Assembly: GCA_016219275.1 (NCBI GenBank)
Contig: JACRBM010000089.1
Span: 1 to 32,269 of the forward strand
DNA length: 32,269 bases
Source of the DNA: Chloroflexota bacterium
Lineage (GTDB): Bacteria; Chloroflexota; Anaerolineae; UBA4142
Direction: 5' to 3'
Below are positions 7,922 through 16,520 of this stretch, in pieces; positions within the stretch are counted from its first letter, which is position 1; each line of letters starts with the position of its first letter. The notes under the pieces are model-generated. The model was not told the DNA's origin. It searched no databases and worked only from the letters and a program-made list of their open reading frames with translations. Made by a program: the position numbers and the translations under genes.

Positions 7922-9309
7922 TTGGCGCTCCGTTCCGCGCTGGTTTCCGCATGATCTAGCATCGCGAGCATCGCATCCGCTACGCTTGCCTCATCCATGC
8001 TGTCCAATTGCTGAAGACGTGACAAGGCATCAGTTGCGCGCATTAAAGTCGCCAGCCCGCGAAACGTCCGCAAATTGAAAATCGTTTGTTGCCGCAGCAC
8101 CGGTTCGAGATAGTAGCGCATCACTTGCCTTGCCCAAAAATCCAGGCACGCATCAATCACTCGCCCAACCACCGGGACGTGCGAATTCGAGCGGGGCAAT
8201 TTCAGCGCAGATTGATTTTCCAAATCTTCGATGTGCGTGTACAACCCGGCGAGATCAATCGTTTCCGGCAACGCGCTTTGCAAAACCGGCAAATACTCCG
8301 GCGCAGAAACTTTTTGTTGTGCCAACGCCGACTGTCGCATAATCAGCGCCGCAACGCGCGAATGCGCTAGTTGCCGGAGCGACTGGAGCGATTCGATCAC
8401 ATGCCGGCTCTCGCCGCGCGTGAGCCGCGCGCCCAACGTCGAATCATTTTTGCGCTGGGACGCGATGAGCGGATAAGCGAGCAGATTATCCCAGTACGCG
8501 CGTGAGTACGCCACCATATCGTCAATCAGACCGGCGATTTCGATTGCCCTGTGCTCGGCGCTGAAAAATTCTGCCAACTCGCGCGCATTCCAATGCCGAA
8601 GCACAAAGCGTACGCGGTTGCGATGATAGGCAAGCACGCGCGCGTGGCTGGCGGCTGGCAACGTCGCGGTCTCGTAGTGATCCAGGACCGCACGCGGTTG
8701 ATAGACGACGCGAAATCCCGCGCGCCGCGCGCGGTAACAGCAATCAACCTCTTCATAAAACGCGGGATGGAATTTTTCATCCAACCCGCCGAGGCGTTCC
8801 AAAACTTGCCGCCGAATTCCAAACGCCGCGCCGGTAACGTAATCCGGCTCGGTCAATGTATCGTACTGACCCTGGTCTTGCTCGCCCCAACCGATGTGAT
8901 GCGTCCATGCCGTCGCGGGTTGAACAACGCCGCCCGCATGTTGGATCCCGCGCCCATCCGGGTATAGTGCCTTACATCCGACAATTCCAATCCCAGGATC
9001 GGCAAATGTATCGGCAATCGCGCGCAACCATCCTGGCTTGACTGCCGTGTCTTGATTCAGGAGAACAACGATTTCCCCAGTCGTCGCGCGAATGCCGATA
9101 TTATTTCCGCCGGCGAAACCCAAATTGTGATCGTTCCGCACCAAGCACACGCGCGGAACGAATTTTTGGACAATCGAAACCGAGTCGTCGGTCGAAGCAT
9201 TGTCCACGACGACAATCTCGGCACTCGCGTCTTGATCGAGCAACGCGCGCAAACACGCGTCGAGAAAACGCGCGCCATTCCACACCAAGACGACAACCGA
9301 AAACCGCAT
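7918..9309 (-). CDS. Glycosyltransferase family 2 (rhamnosyltransferase-like)
   Basis: The protein has 463 residues. The N-terminal GT-A domain (about 1-230) begins MRFSVVVLVWNGARFLDACL, with VVDNASTDDS for nucleotide binding, LNQDTAVKPGW in the DXD position and EEVDCCYRARRAGFRVVYQP near the acceptor side, a pattern common to WbbL-type rhamnosyltransferases. The remaining 230 residues are helical and unrecognised, about twice the usual tail length. It starts four bases after the exporter ATPase stop and overlaps the next gene by four bases. The sugar specificity is not readable. Confidence 0.88.
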   Translation of the reverse strand: MRFSVVVLVWNGARFLDACLRALLDQDASAEIVVVDNASTDDSVSIVQKFVPRVCLVRNDHNLGFAGGNNIGIRATTGEIVVLLNQDTAVKPGWLRAIADTFADPGIGIVGCKALYPDGRGIQHAGGVVQPATAWTHHIGWGEQDQGQYDTLTEPDYVTGAAFGIRRQVLERLGGLDEKFHPAFYEEVDCCYRARRAGFRVVYQPRAVLDHYETATLPAASHARVLAYHRNRVRFVLRHWNARELAEFFSAEHRAIEIAGLIDDMVAYSRAYWDNLLAYPLIASQRKNDSTLGARLTRGESRHVIESLQSLRQLAHSRVAALIMRQSALAQQKVSAPEYLPVLQSALPETIDLAGLYTHIEDLENQSALKLPRSNSHVPVVGRVIDACLDFWARQVMRYYLEPVLRQQTIFNLRTFRGLATLMRATDALSRLQQLDSMDEASVADAMLAMLDHAETSAERSAK

Positions 9310-9313
9310 TGGC

Positions 9314-10552
9314 TCAACGTTCCTGTTTGATGTGAGACCAGTTGCCGCGCACCGTCACCAAACCGTACCGCTCGCGACATCCATCCGCGTTCACAATTCG
9401 AAACGGATATGCGCGGTCGTGATAATCGTACATTTCCGGATTATCCGTCGCGTGCGCCGAAACCGAAATGTGATACAATCCTTCCAACATCGGTAAATGC
9501 GGAATCGTAAACGCGACAGTGCCGCGTCCTTCGAGCATCGGCAAAGGAAAACCGGCGAACGATGTGTTTGGACCCGTAATATGCATCCCATCGTGGCGAT
9601 GAATCGCTATGCCGAACGTCGGTGCGGCGGTCGGTTGGTGCGCACAATAATCTATCTCCAACTTCAACGAATCGCTGGTCGCGAACATGGCTTGCTCTTC
9701 GCCGTTGTCTCCTTTGATTCGTACGTCCGTGATTTCAATTCGCCGCGTGCCCCAGCGTTGTTCCGGCGCGATCGATCCGCGCGCGCGCGGTTTCATTCCC
9801 TCGCCAAATTGATATTGATCCACGACCGCGCCGGCTTGACCATCGGAGACGACGCGCCCATGTTCCAACCAAATCGCGCGTTCGCACAACGATTTCACCG
9901 CGTCGAGATTGTGCGATACGAAAAGAATCGTCGCGCCCGCTGCGCGGAAAGACAGAATGCGCTCGAACGATTTGCGTTGAAATTCGGCATCGCCCACCGA
10001 GAGCACTTCGTCGAGAATCAAAATCTCCGGTTCCACATCGGTCGCCACCGCAAACCCGAGGCGCGCCACCATCCCGCTCGAAAATGTGCGGAGGGGCGCA
10101 TCAATAAACTCCCACAATTCCGCAAAGTCCACGATCCGATCAAATTTTTCGCGCATCTGGGCGCGCGAAAAGCCGAGCAACGCGCCATTCAAAAAAACGT
10201 TTTCGCGCCCGGTCAACTCGGGATGAAAACCCGCGCCGAATTCCAACAACGGTGCGACCGCGCCGGCAATGCGAACGCGCCCGGTGGTTGGACGCAACAC
10301 GCGCGCGATGACTTTGAGCAGGGTGCTTTTGCCCGCGCCATTTCTGCCGATGATGCCGATCATCTCGCCGCGGCGCGCGTCGAGTGTCACCTCGCGCAAC
10401 GCCAAAAACTGTTCGGTTTGTGTGCGTCTTTGCAGCCAACGGATCGTGTGTTCTTTCAGCGAGGCAATGCGTTCATGCGGCACGCGATAGCACACCGAAA
10501 TATCGTCGAGGCGAATCGCCGTGTCGCGCTCAGATTCGGTACGCCAGTCCAT
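9314..10552 (-). CDS. ABC transporter ATP-binding protein, Wzt/TagH type
   Basis: The protein has 412 residues. The nucleotide-binding domain has Walker A GRNGAGKST (69-77), signature TFSSGMVARL (about 156-165), Walker B EILILDE (176-182) and a switch histidine in FVSHN. The ELTGRENVFLNG segment is typical of polysaccharide and teichoic-acid exporters. Residues about 250-412 form a C-terminal extension like the Wzt carbohydrate-binding domain, which in Wzt proteins recognises the finished glycan. I chose the ATG at 10552 because AAGGA sits six bases upstream; it overlaps the permease gene by 23 bp. It works with the permease at 10530-11354 to move a lipid-linked glycan across the cytoplasmic membrane. 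Confidence 0.92.
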   Translation of the reverse strand: MDWRTESERDTAIRLDDISVCYRVPHERIASLKEHTIRWLQRRTQTEQFLALREVTLDARRGEMIGIIGRNGAGKSTLLKVIARVLRPTTGRVRIAGAVAPLLEFGAGFHPELTGRENVFLNGALLGFSRAQMREKFDRIVDFAELWEFIDAPLRTFSSGMVARLGFAVATDVEPEILILDEVLSVGDAEFQRKSFERILSFRAAGATILFVSHNLDAVKSLCERAIWLEHGRVVSDGQAGAVVDQYQFGEGMKPRARGSIAPEQRWGTRRIEITDVRIKGDNGEEQAMFATSDSLKLEIDYCAHQPTAAPTFGIAIHRHDGMHITGPNTSFAGFPLPMLEGRGTVAFTIPHLPMLEGLYHISVSAHATDNPEMYDYHDRAYPFRIVNADGCRERYGLVTVRGNWSHIKQER

Positions 10553-11354
10553 CCGCATTCCTTGCAAAGAACCACCAGCCAATCACGAACGCGCCCACCG
10601 CGATCGCGCTCGCGACGGCGATCATTTCGAACGAGGGCAACACGCCGGCATAAATGGGCTGGCGAAAAATTTCGAGGAGGTAGTAAATCGGATTGAGCAA
10701 AAAGAACCATTGCAGGTTCGCGGGAATAATTTCCTTGGGATAAATGATCGGCGTGAGGTACAACCACGCGGTCAGCGCGACCTGATAAATGTCAACGACA
10801 TCGGCGAACGACACCGCCAATATGGACAGGACGAGTCCCACACCGAGCGCGAACAGCGCCGTGAGCAAAATTGGAATGGGCAAGAAAACGAGCGCGGGAC
10901 GCAACGGTACGCCAGACACGAGGACGATCAACCCGAGCGGGACCAATGCCAACACCAGGTTGACCATGCCGGTGCCAACCGCCGCGAGCGCAAAGATGGT
11001 GCGCGGCACGTAGATGCGCTGAAGCAATCCACTGCCCCACACCAACTCGGACATGGCAGTCAACGTCGCATGTGAGAAAAAATTCCACAACACGAGCGCG
11101 GACAAGACGTAGACGGGATAATGCTCGAGTGCGATGCGAAACACATTCGAAAAGACGATAGTGAGGATCGTCATCATCAAGAGCGGGTTGAGCATTGTCC
11201 ATGCTAAACCCAGGACGGATCGTTTGTAGCGCACCGTCAAATTACGCACGACGAGTTGCGCGAGCAAATCGCGATAGCGCACGACCTCGCGCAATTCCTC
11301 GAGCATCGCCGGCGGACGATGCGCCGAATCGTAGAAATCGGACACGGTTCGCAT
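10530..11354 (-). CDS. ABC-2 type polysaccharide export permease, Wzm/TagG type
   Basis: The 274-residue membrane protein has about six transmembrane segments. The N-terminal amphipathic region (LLAQLVVRNLTVRYKRSVLGLAWTMLNPLL) is the hallmark of the Wzm/TagG/KpsM group, and WLYLTPIIYP with LLNPIYYLLEIFR are further family signatures. It is the partner of the ATPase encoded immediately downstream with a 23-bp overlap. The start at 11354 is nine bases after the preceding gene and has no evident ribosome site, so translation is probably coupled. Confidence 0.93.
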   Translation of the reverse strand: MRTVSDFYDSAHRPPAMLEELREVVRYRDLLAQLVVRNLTVRYKRSVLGLAWTMLNPLLMMTILTIVFSNVFRIALEHYPVYVLSALVLWNFFSHATLTAMSELVWGSGLLQRIYVPRTIFALAAVGTGMVNLVLALVPLGLIVLVSGVPLRPALVFLPIPILLTALFALGVGLVLSILAVSFADVVDIYQVALTAWLYLTPIIYPKEIIPANLQWFFLLNPIYYLLEIFRQPIYAGVLPSFEMIAVASAIAVGAFVIGWWFFARNADGLAYRI

Positions 11355-11363
11355 GACGATTTA

Positions 11364-12887
11364 TTACGGCGCGCAGATGCGCGTGCCGGGCGTTAACTTG
11401 GAAAGCGCTGACACCCACGCTTGCTGACCGGCTGGCGTCGCGCGACTGGGCAACGCTTGCAACAAGCGCGCACGGGCTTGGGAACTCGCAAAGCATTGCG
11501 CCGATTCGGGCGCAACGTTCAAAACCGGCGTAGACGCGACGACTTGGGGTGCCGCGACCGGCGGTTGCACTGGCGCGTACGGTTTCGCTGCGCCCGCCGG
11601 TAACGCGCCGACATATTGCGTCCAATAAGCCCCCAAGGGCGAAATTCCCTGAGCTGGATACGGACAATTCGTCGGCGGCGAGCCGGGTCCCATGCCGGAA
11701 TAGAACAAATTACCATTGTTATCCGGATAGAACAAACCATCGGTTGGATCGCACGTGCCATCGTCATAATCCATGCTCCACCACGCCCACCGTTGCACGA
11801 GGCGATTTCCATCCGCCGGGTAACCCAGACTCGCGTTCGTTTGATTCAAGAAATAATTGAACGAGGGATACATGAAACTATCGCGAACCTGGATTGGCGA
11901 AAACTGGGTCACCCCCGGCGGATCCTGAACCCATTCGGGAAGCACAACACCATACTCTGGCGTGATCAGCGGTTTGTTCTGTTGACCATGATTCTTCATC
12001 CAGGTCCGCCATCCTTCGATCATGGTCGCGGCTTTCGTGAAATCCTTGTGATCGCGAATCTGGTAGACCGTACCGACCGTTTCCGTTAACCCGGCGGGTA
12101 TATCCGCGCCCCAACTTCCTTTCTGTTCGTTGTACACATAGACGTGGATATTCCACACATCCACTGGCATATTCACGGTATAACTGATCGCGTACTGCGC
12201 CCACACGCGATCCAAGTACTTGAGCCGCAAGGGCGAGGGTTGCACCAACGCGCCGATCGCAACCTGCGCGGTCGCGTCGGCATTTTTGATCGTCGTGTAC
12301 ACATCGTGATATGCCTGGGCGTACACTTCGGGAAGCATTTCATCTTGTCCCGCGCAAGTACCGTTCAGTCCGCTCCAATCAATCCGCTCCATTTCATTGC
12401 CGATCATCCACGTCATCCCCGGACGACTTGCCGCGAGCGATTGAATTTGGCTCGTGCTAAGAGAGACGGTGTAGGAATAGGGCGTTAAATAGGCGCAATC
12501 CACGCAACACAGGGTCGGCGTTCCATTCGCTAGCTTTTTCCACTGCTTGACGCGCACCATGGGCAAATAATCAATACCCAGCGCGGTGATCGGCGCGCCT
12601 GCCGCGCCAAAATCCACATACCAACTTAACCGCAGCGCCGCCAAGTCTTGTGTATCGTAATCCGTGAGCGCGCGACGAAGTTTATCAATGCCGAAACGCC
12701 ATAGCGGCGCGGGAGTGGTTGTATACGTTTGCGAAACGAACGGCAAAAAGATCGTTGATGCGGCGTTGGGTTTAGCGACCGGCGCGTGGGCGAAGACAGG
12801 TTCCTCCGTATCCCAACGCGTCAGCACGAGCAACGCAAGCCCAACGATCAATAATCCAAGAACGAAACCAATTCGCCGTGTCCACAT
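11364..12887 (-). CDS. Membrane-anchored clan GH-A-like glycoside hydrolase, paralogue 1
   Basis: The protein has 507 residues. Residues 8-23 are a single N-terminal membrane anchor. Residues about 60-420 look like a TIM barrel of the GH-A superfamily: WMIGNEMER places a candidate acid/base at Glu165, DVWNIHVY follows strand six, and PLITPEYGV places a candidate nucleophile at Glu311. The C-terminal part is Pro/Ala-rich. AGGGG lies five bases before the ATG. It is paralogous to the next entry. Sitting directly before the exporter, it may trim or regulate the exported glycan outside the membrane. I cannot assign a GH family, and a non-catalytic role is possible. Confidence 0.75.
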   Translation of the reverse strand: MWTRRIGFVLGLLIVGLALLVLTRWDTEEPVFAHAPVAKPNAASTIFLPFVSQTYTTTPAPLWRFGIDKLRRALTDYDTQDLAALRLSWYVDFGAAGAPITALGIDYLPMVRVKQWKKLANGTPTLCCVDCAYLTPYSYTVSLSTSQIQSLAASRPGMTWMIGNEMERIDWSGLNGTCAGQDEMLPEVYAQAYHDVYTTIKNADATAQVAIGALVQPSPLRLKYLDRVWAQYAISYTVNMPVDVWNIHVYVYNEQKGSWGADIPAGLTETVGTVYQIRDHKDFTKAATMIEGWRTWMKNHGQQNKPLITPEYGVVLPEWVQDPPGVTQFSPIQVRDSFMYPSFNYFLNQTNASLGYPADGNRLVQRWAWWSMDYDDGTCDPTDGLFYPDNNGNLFYSGMGPGSPPTNCPYPAQGISPLGAYWTQYVGALPAGAAKPYAPVQPPVAAPQVVASTPVLNVAPESAQCFASSQARARLLQALPSRATPAGQQAWVSALSKLTPGTRICAP

Positions 12888-12923
12888 GTGTACCCCTTAG
12901 CTTTCTAGAAACTTGCGCGGCAG

Positions 12924-14075
12924 TTATTTTCCCAACCGTCGAGCGATATAGTCGGCTAACATTTGCCCAAATTCCGTTTGTTTACCAGTTTGCGGATCGA
13001 ACAACCTGCCGGTTGGGTAATTGATATCATCGAGACTGTACCAACACCAGCGTTGCACCAGTTTGTAATCATCGCCGGCAAAACCGATGGCGGGATCCGT
13101 CGCGCTCAAAAAAAAATCGAACGTGCCGGCGACAAAATTCAACACGCGCGCGTTTGGAAAGCCGTAATCGTCCGGCATCGGAATACCGTACTCGGAAACG
13201 ATCAGCGCGCGATTCTGAAACCCACGTGACGCCATCCACTTGCGAAAATCTATGATCTGCTGGCGGAACAAGTCGAGATTGCCGCTGTCGTCCACCTCGT
13301 ACAACACCCCGCGCGCGTCGCTAAATCCCGGTGGAATTTCCACGCCCCAGGAATCGCGCTCCTCGCGCAGAATGAAATTATGGACGTTCCACACATCAAT
13401 CGGCATCACCGCACCGAACTGGTCGCGATACGCGGCGAGCACCGCATCGAGATAGCGCAATCGCAGAGGCGTCGGTTGTGTGACGCCGCCAATCGCCACT
13501 TGCGCGGTCACGTCGGCATCCTTGATCGCGGTGTACGCATCGTGATACAATCGCGCATACCGCGCGGGTTCGACATTGTCCTGCCACTTGACATCCGGCT
13601 CGTTGCCAATCATCCACAACGACCCAGGATGGGTGCGCGCGATCTCGACGATCACGGCAGACGCGGGCGCGAGGACGCCGCCCTTGACGCGCACCATTTG
13701 CACGTACTCCACCCCCGCCGGTTTTTGCGGTGCGCGCTGCGCGTTCCAATCGAGAAACCAGCCGAACGAAAAAGCCGAGACATCATAACGCGTAAGCGGA
13801 CCGACCGCGACGCCAATTGCCCAACGCGGTTTGCCTTGCCAATAGATGCTCGCGCGATCCCAGGTCGCACTCGTCGAAATCACGCGCGACGGCGGCGCAA
13901 CACGCGTCGCCTGCGCGATGGCGGGTGATCGCGTCGGAATCAACACGTCCGGCGTCGCGCTCGGTGTGGCGCGTGCGACCGGCGGCGCGGGACGCGCTAA
14001 CGCAAACGCGATGATCGCGATGCCCAGCGCGACAAACAACGCGCCCATCCACCACTGCGCGCTAACTCGTCGCAA
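12924..14075 (-). CDS. Membrane-anchored clan GH-A-like glycoside hydrolase, paralogue 2
   Basis: The 383-residue protein shares the layout of the previous one: an N-terminal anchor (residues 11-27), a Pro/Thr linker, then a barrel with WMIGNEPDV (Glu159), DAYTAIKDADVTAQVAIGG, DVWNVHNF and IVSEYGIPM (Glu295). Both candidate catalytic glutamates are retained. The TTG at 14075 has AGGA just upstream and overlaps the previous gene by 14 bp; an ATG at 14048 is the alternative. The 36-bp gap to the next gene is the largest within this part of the run. Confidence 0.75.
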   Translation of the reverse strand: MRRVSAQWWMGALFVALGIAIIAFALARPAPPVARATPSATPDVLIPTRSPAIAQATRVAPPSRVISTSATWDRASIYWQGKPRWAIGVAVGPLTRYDVSAFSFGWFLDWNAQRAPQKPAGVEYVQMVRVKGGVLAPASAVIVEIARTHPGSLWMIGNEPDVKWQDNVEPARYARLYHDAYTAIKDADVTAQVAIGGVTQPTPLRLRYLDAVLAAYRDQFGAVMPIDVWNVHNFILREERDSWGVEIPPGFSDARGVLYEVDDSGNLDLFRQQIIDFRKWMASRGFQNRALIVSEYGIPMPDDYGFPNARVLNFVAGTFDFFLSATDPAIGFAGDDYKLVQRWCWYSLDDINYPTGRLFDPQTGKQTEFGQMLADYIARRLGK

Positions 14076-14628
14076 CGCGTCCTCGCACGAACATCATCAC
14101 CAAACCCAGTACGATCAAGCCAGCGCCGCCGCACAATAACAACGGCGCGCTAAACGATTCTTCTACCACGCCACTCATGAGCACGCGGGTCGCCGTCGCG
14201 CTGGCTAACGCGCTCACACGCGACGAGGCGGGTGTTTCCGGGGTCAGCGTACCCGTCGGCGTCTCCGTCGGCGTTTGAGTGCGCGATTGCGTTACGCCGG
14301 ACGGCGTACGCGTCGGCGTATTCGCCAATGCGGTAGCCGTCGCGCGCGGCGTATCCGTTGGACGCGCCACCGTATCGCTGGGACGCGGCGATGCCGTTGC
14401 TTGCGCGATGCCGGGTTGCGATGGCGATGTCGGGACTGAAACCGGTCCGGGCGAGGCGGGTCGTTGCGTGGGTGCGGGTGGTTGCGTCGGTTGGGTCGTG
14501 CGAACGCGTGTCGGCACCGTTTGGCGATCGGGAATCTGCGCGGGCGTTGCCCACACCGTCGGCGCGACACTCAACAGCATTACACTTGCCAACAACAGCA
14601 TCCACCGGACAAAACGCCAGTTCATCAT
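14062..14628 (-). CDS. Thr/Pro-rich surface protein with signal peptide and C-terminal anchor
   Basis: The 188-residue protein has a signal peptide (residues 8-28, ending WATPA), a low-complexity stalk rich in Thr, Pro, Ala and Arg (about 30-140), and a C-terminal transmembrane helix (about 163-180) with a short basic tail. No enzymatic motif is visible. Such stalks are often glycosylated and place proteins or glycans outside the wall. The ATG overlaps the preceding stop (ATGA), so it belongs to the glycan run. Confidence 0.75.
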   Translation of the reverse strand: MMNWRFVRWMLLLASVMLLSVAPTVWATPAQIPDRQTVPTRVRTTQPTQPPAPTQRPASPGPVSVPTSPSQPGIAQATASPRPSDTVARPTDTPRATATALANTPTRTPSGVTQSRTQTPTETPTGTLTPETPASSRVSALASATATRVLMSGVVEESFSAPLLLCGGAGLIVLGLVMMFVRGRVATS

Positions 14629-16520
14629 TGCCTCTTCCAGCGCAAGAGAATATCCACGTCGCGATTCAACGCGAACTTGAAGGTGACGCGATCCCCTTCT
14701 ACCGCGACCGGCGATGGTTGCGCTTGAATGAACACGCCCGCATTGGGTAATCGCACCTGCACCGTCACCGGAAAATCGGGCGCGCCGGGTTGTTTTTGAA
14801 TTCGCAACGCATAACGCCCCTCAGCGTCGACCCATTGTACTACGTCATCGGATTGTGTCAAGGCGAAATGGCGCGTCTGCGTCGTCGCAGTCGGGAGCAC
14901 CATCAATGCTTCGAGCGATAGCCAGTCGCCCTCATCGGCGCGGCGCGCGATCACCGTGCCCGCATCGGCATGACGATCCCACGTTGCCGACGCCGGGATC
15001 GGCACGCGCGTCGCATCATCCAGACGCGCGTCTGCCGGCACGTACACGCGCACGTAATCCCAATAACACCGATTCGTCATCTGATCGTACACCGGATCAT
15101 ACCGCGTTTCAGGTCGGCAGGGATAATTCGCCGGCGCGGTGTTCGTGTACGTCAGCGCCACCTGGGCGCGCGGCGGCTGCGCACTCAAATCAATCTGATA
15201 GTTCAGCGATTGCTTCATCCGCGCGTTGACCTTGTTGTAACCCAGGTTCGCATCCACGACCATCAAGTAATCGCCCCCCGATGCGCGGAGCGAGCCATCC
15301 CAGCCCTGTTCGCGCAGAGCCGCCTGCGCTTCGGGTTGCTCAACAAAAATTTGCAGATGCTTGCCTTCGATGATCCGCCACACGGCTTGCGCGAGCAAGA
15401 GTTTGTCGTAATCGCCGGCTTCGATGCGCGCGCGCGCGGCATCGGCGAGCGGACCCATAAACGATTTGCGTTTGAGCCACCACGCGCCGGTGAAACTGCC
15501 ATCGCTTGGCGCCCACGCGCGGCGCATGTACGCGGCAACGTTCGCGCCCGTGATCGGCTCGGCGTTATCCGGCACACGCAACGACCCCAACCCGGCGACC
15601 AATTCTTGCGCGCCGCGTTGATCCAACGCGATCAAACCATCCGGCGTGAAATTTTTCGCGCGATACAACGTCATCGCTTGGCGCGCCCACGTCGGCATAT
15701 CCGGCGACCAGTTCGCGTCGCGGAAAACCCACTGTTCGATTCCCAGGTACCAGCGCAACGGCTCCGGCGGATCGGGATACGGCGCGCTGAAATCATCCGC
15801 CGCGTAACTATCGCGAAACGTGATCGCGACGATGTGTCCCTTGTCCACACGCACTTCGCCAACACCGGTGATGAATCCACCGCCGGGACGCAGTTCATCC
15901 TCGTTGAGCGCGAGCACCAGATAATTGCGCGGGCGATCAAACCCGGCGAGCGTCGGCGCGAACGACGCGGCGGCAAGCCCGGCGCGACCGAGCGGCACCA
16001 CGCGTTGAATCTGCGCGACGCGCGCCGACAACAACCACGAGAGCGCGGCGGCATCCACATTCACCAGCGCCTGCTCCGCGCGGGTGAATTGCGTGTGCGC
16101 TTGCTGTAGGAGCGCCGGGTTTTCCGCGAGCACGCGCACGCCCTCCGACAGCGACACATCGCGCACGCCCGACCGCGCGAACGCTTCACACACGCGCGCG
16201 CCGGCTTCGGTCAATGCGTCGGCGGCGTCGAGCAAAGCGGGCGCGGCGCGCGCATCGTTTCCAAAAATCGGCAACCAACCAAACGACGGCGCCAGCGCGA
16301 CCAAACCACCCACCTCGCGACGCAGCGCCGTCACATCGTCGCGTGTGGACCACATCGTTTCGCACAATGGCGCGAGATCGGACTGGCGCGCCATGCCTTC
16401 CATCTGAGCGAGATGCGCGCGCAACGACTGGGCGGCGAACGCGACCCGCGCCACCCACACGACGATCAACAGAAAGCCCAGCACAATGAGCGCGATGCTC
16501 ACGCGTCGAAGCGCTTCCAT
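14625..16520 (-). CDS. DUF4012 domain membrane-anchored protein
   Basis: The 631-residue protein has one N-terminal transmembrane helix (9-29), an extracytoplasmic helical region, then the DUF4012 hallmark NYLVLALNEDELRPGGGFITGVGEV (about 199-223). The family is found next to glycan genes in Chloroflexota and Actinobacteria, and its biochemical role is not established; relation to LytR-CpsA-Psr ligases has been suggested on context. The C-terminal 170 residues look beta-rich. GGAGG lies upstream and the ATG overlaps the previous stop by one base (TGATG). Confidence 0.85.
   Translation of the reverse strand: MEALRRVSIALIVLGFLLIVVWVARVAFAAQSLRAHLAQMEGMARQSDLAPLCETMWSTRDDVTALRREVGGLVALAPSFGWLPIFGNDARAAPALLDAADALTEAGARVCEAFARSGVRDVSLSEGVRVLAENPALLQQAHTQFTRAEQALVNVDAAALSWLLSARVAQIQRVVPLGRAGLAAASFAPTLAGFDRPRNYLVLALNEDELRPGGGFITGVGEVRVDKGHIVAITFRDSYAADDFSAPYPDPPEPLRWYLGIEQWVFRDANWSPDMPTWARQAMTLYRAKNFTPDGLIALDQRGAQELVAGLGSLRVPDNAEPITGANVAAYMRRAWAPSDGSFTGAWWLKRKSFMGPLADAARARIEAGDYDKLLLAQAVWRIIEGKHLQIFVEQPEAQAALREQGWDGSLRASGGDYLMVVDANLGYNKVNARMKQSLNYQIDLSAQPPRAQVALTYTNTAPANYPCRPETRYDPVYDQMTNRCYWDYVRVYVPADARLDDATRVPIPASATWDRHADAGTVIARRADEGDWLSLEALMVLPTATTQTRHFALTQSDDVVQWVDAEGRYALRIQKQPGAPDFPVTVQVRLPNAGVFIQAQPSPVAVEGDRVTFKFALNRDVDILLRWKRQ

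Noticed and set aside
9497-10696. A 399-codon plus-strand open frame
   Set aside because: It is antisense to the exporter ATPase with intact Walker and signature motifs; no family features and no ribosome site.
14970-16109. A 379-codon plus-strand open frame
   Set aside because: Antisense to the DUF4012 protein, very Arg/His-rich, and no domain visible.
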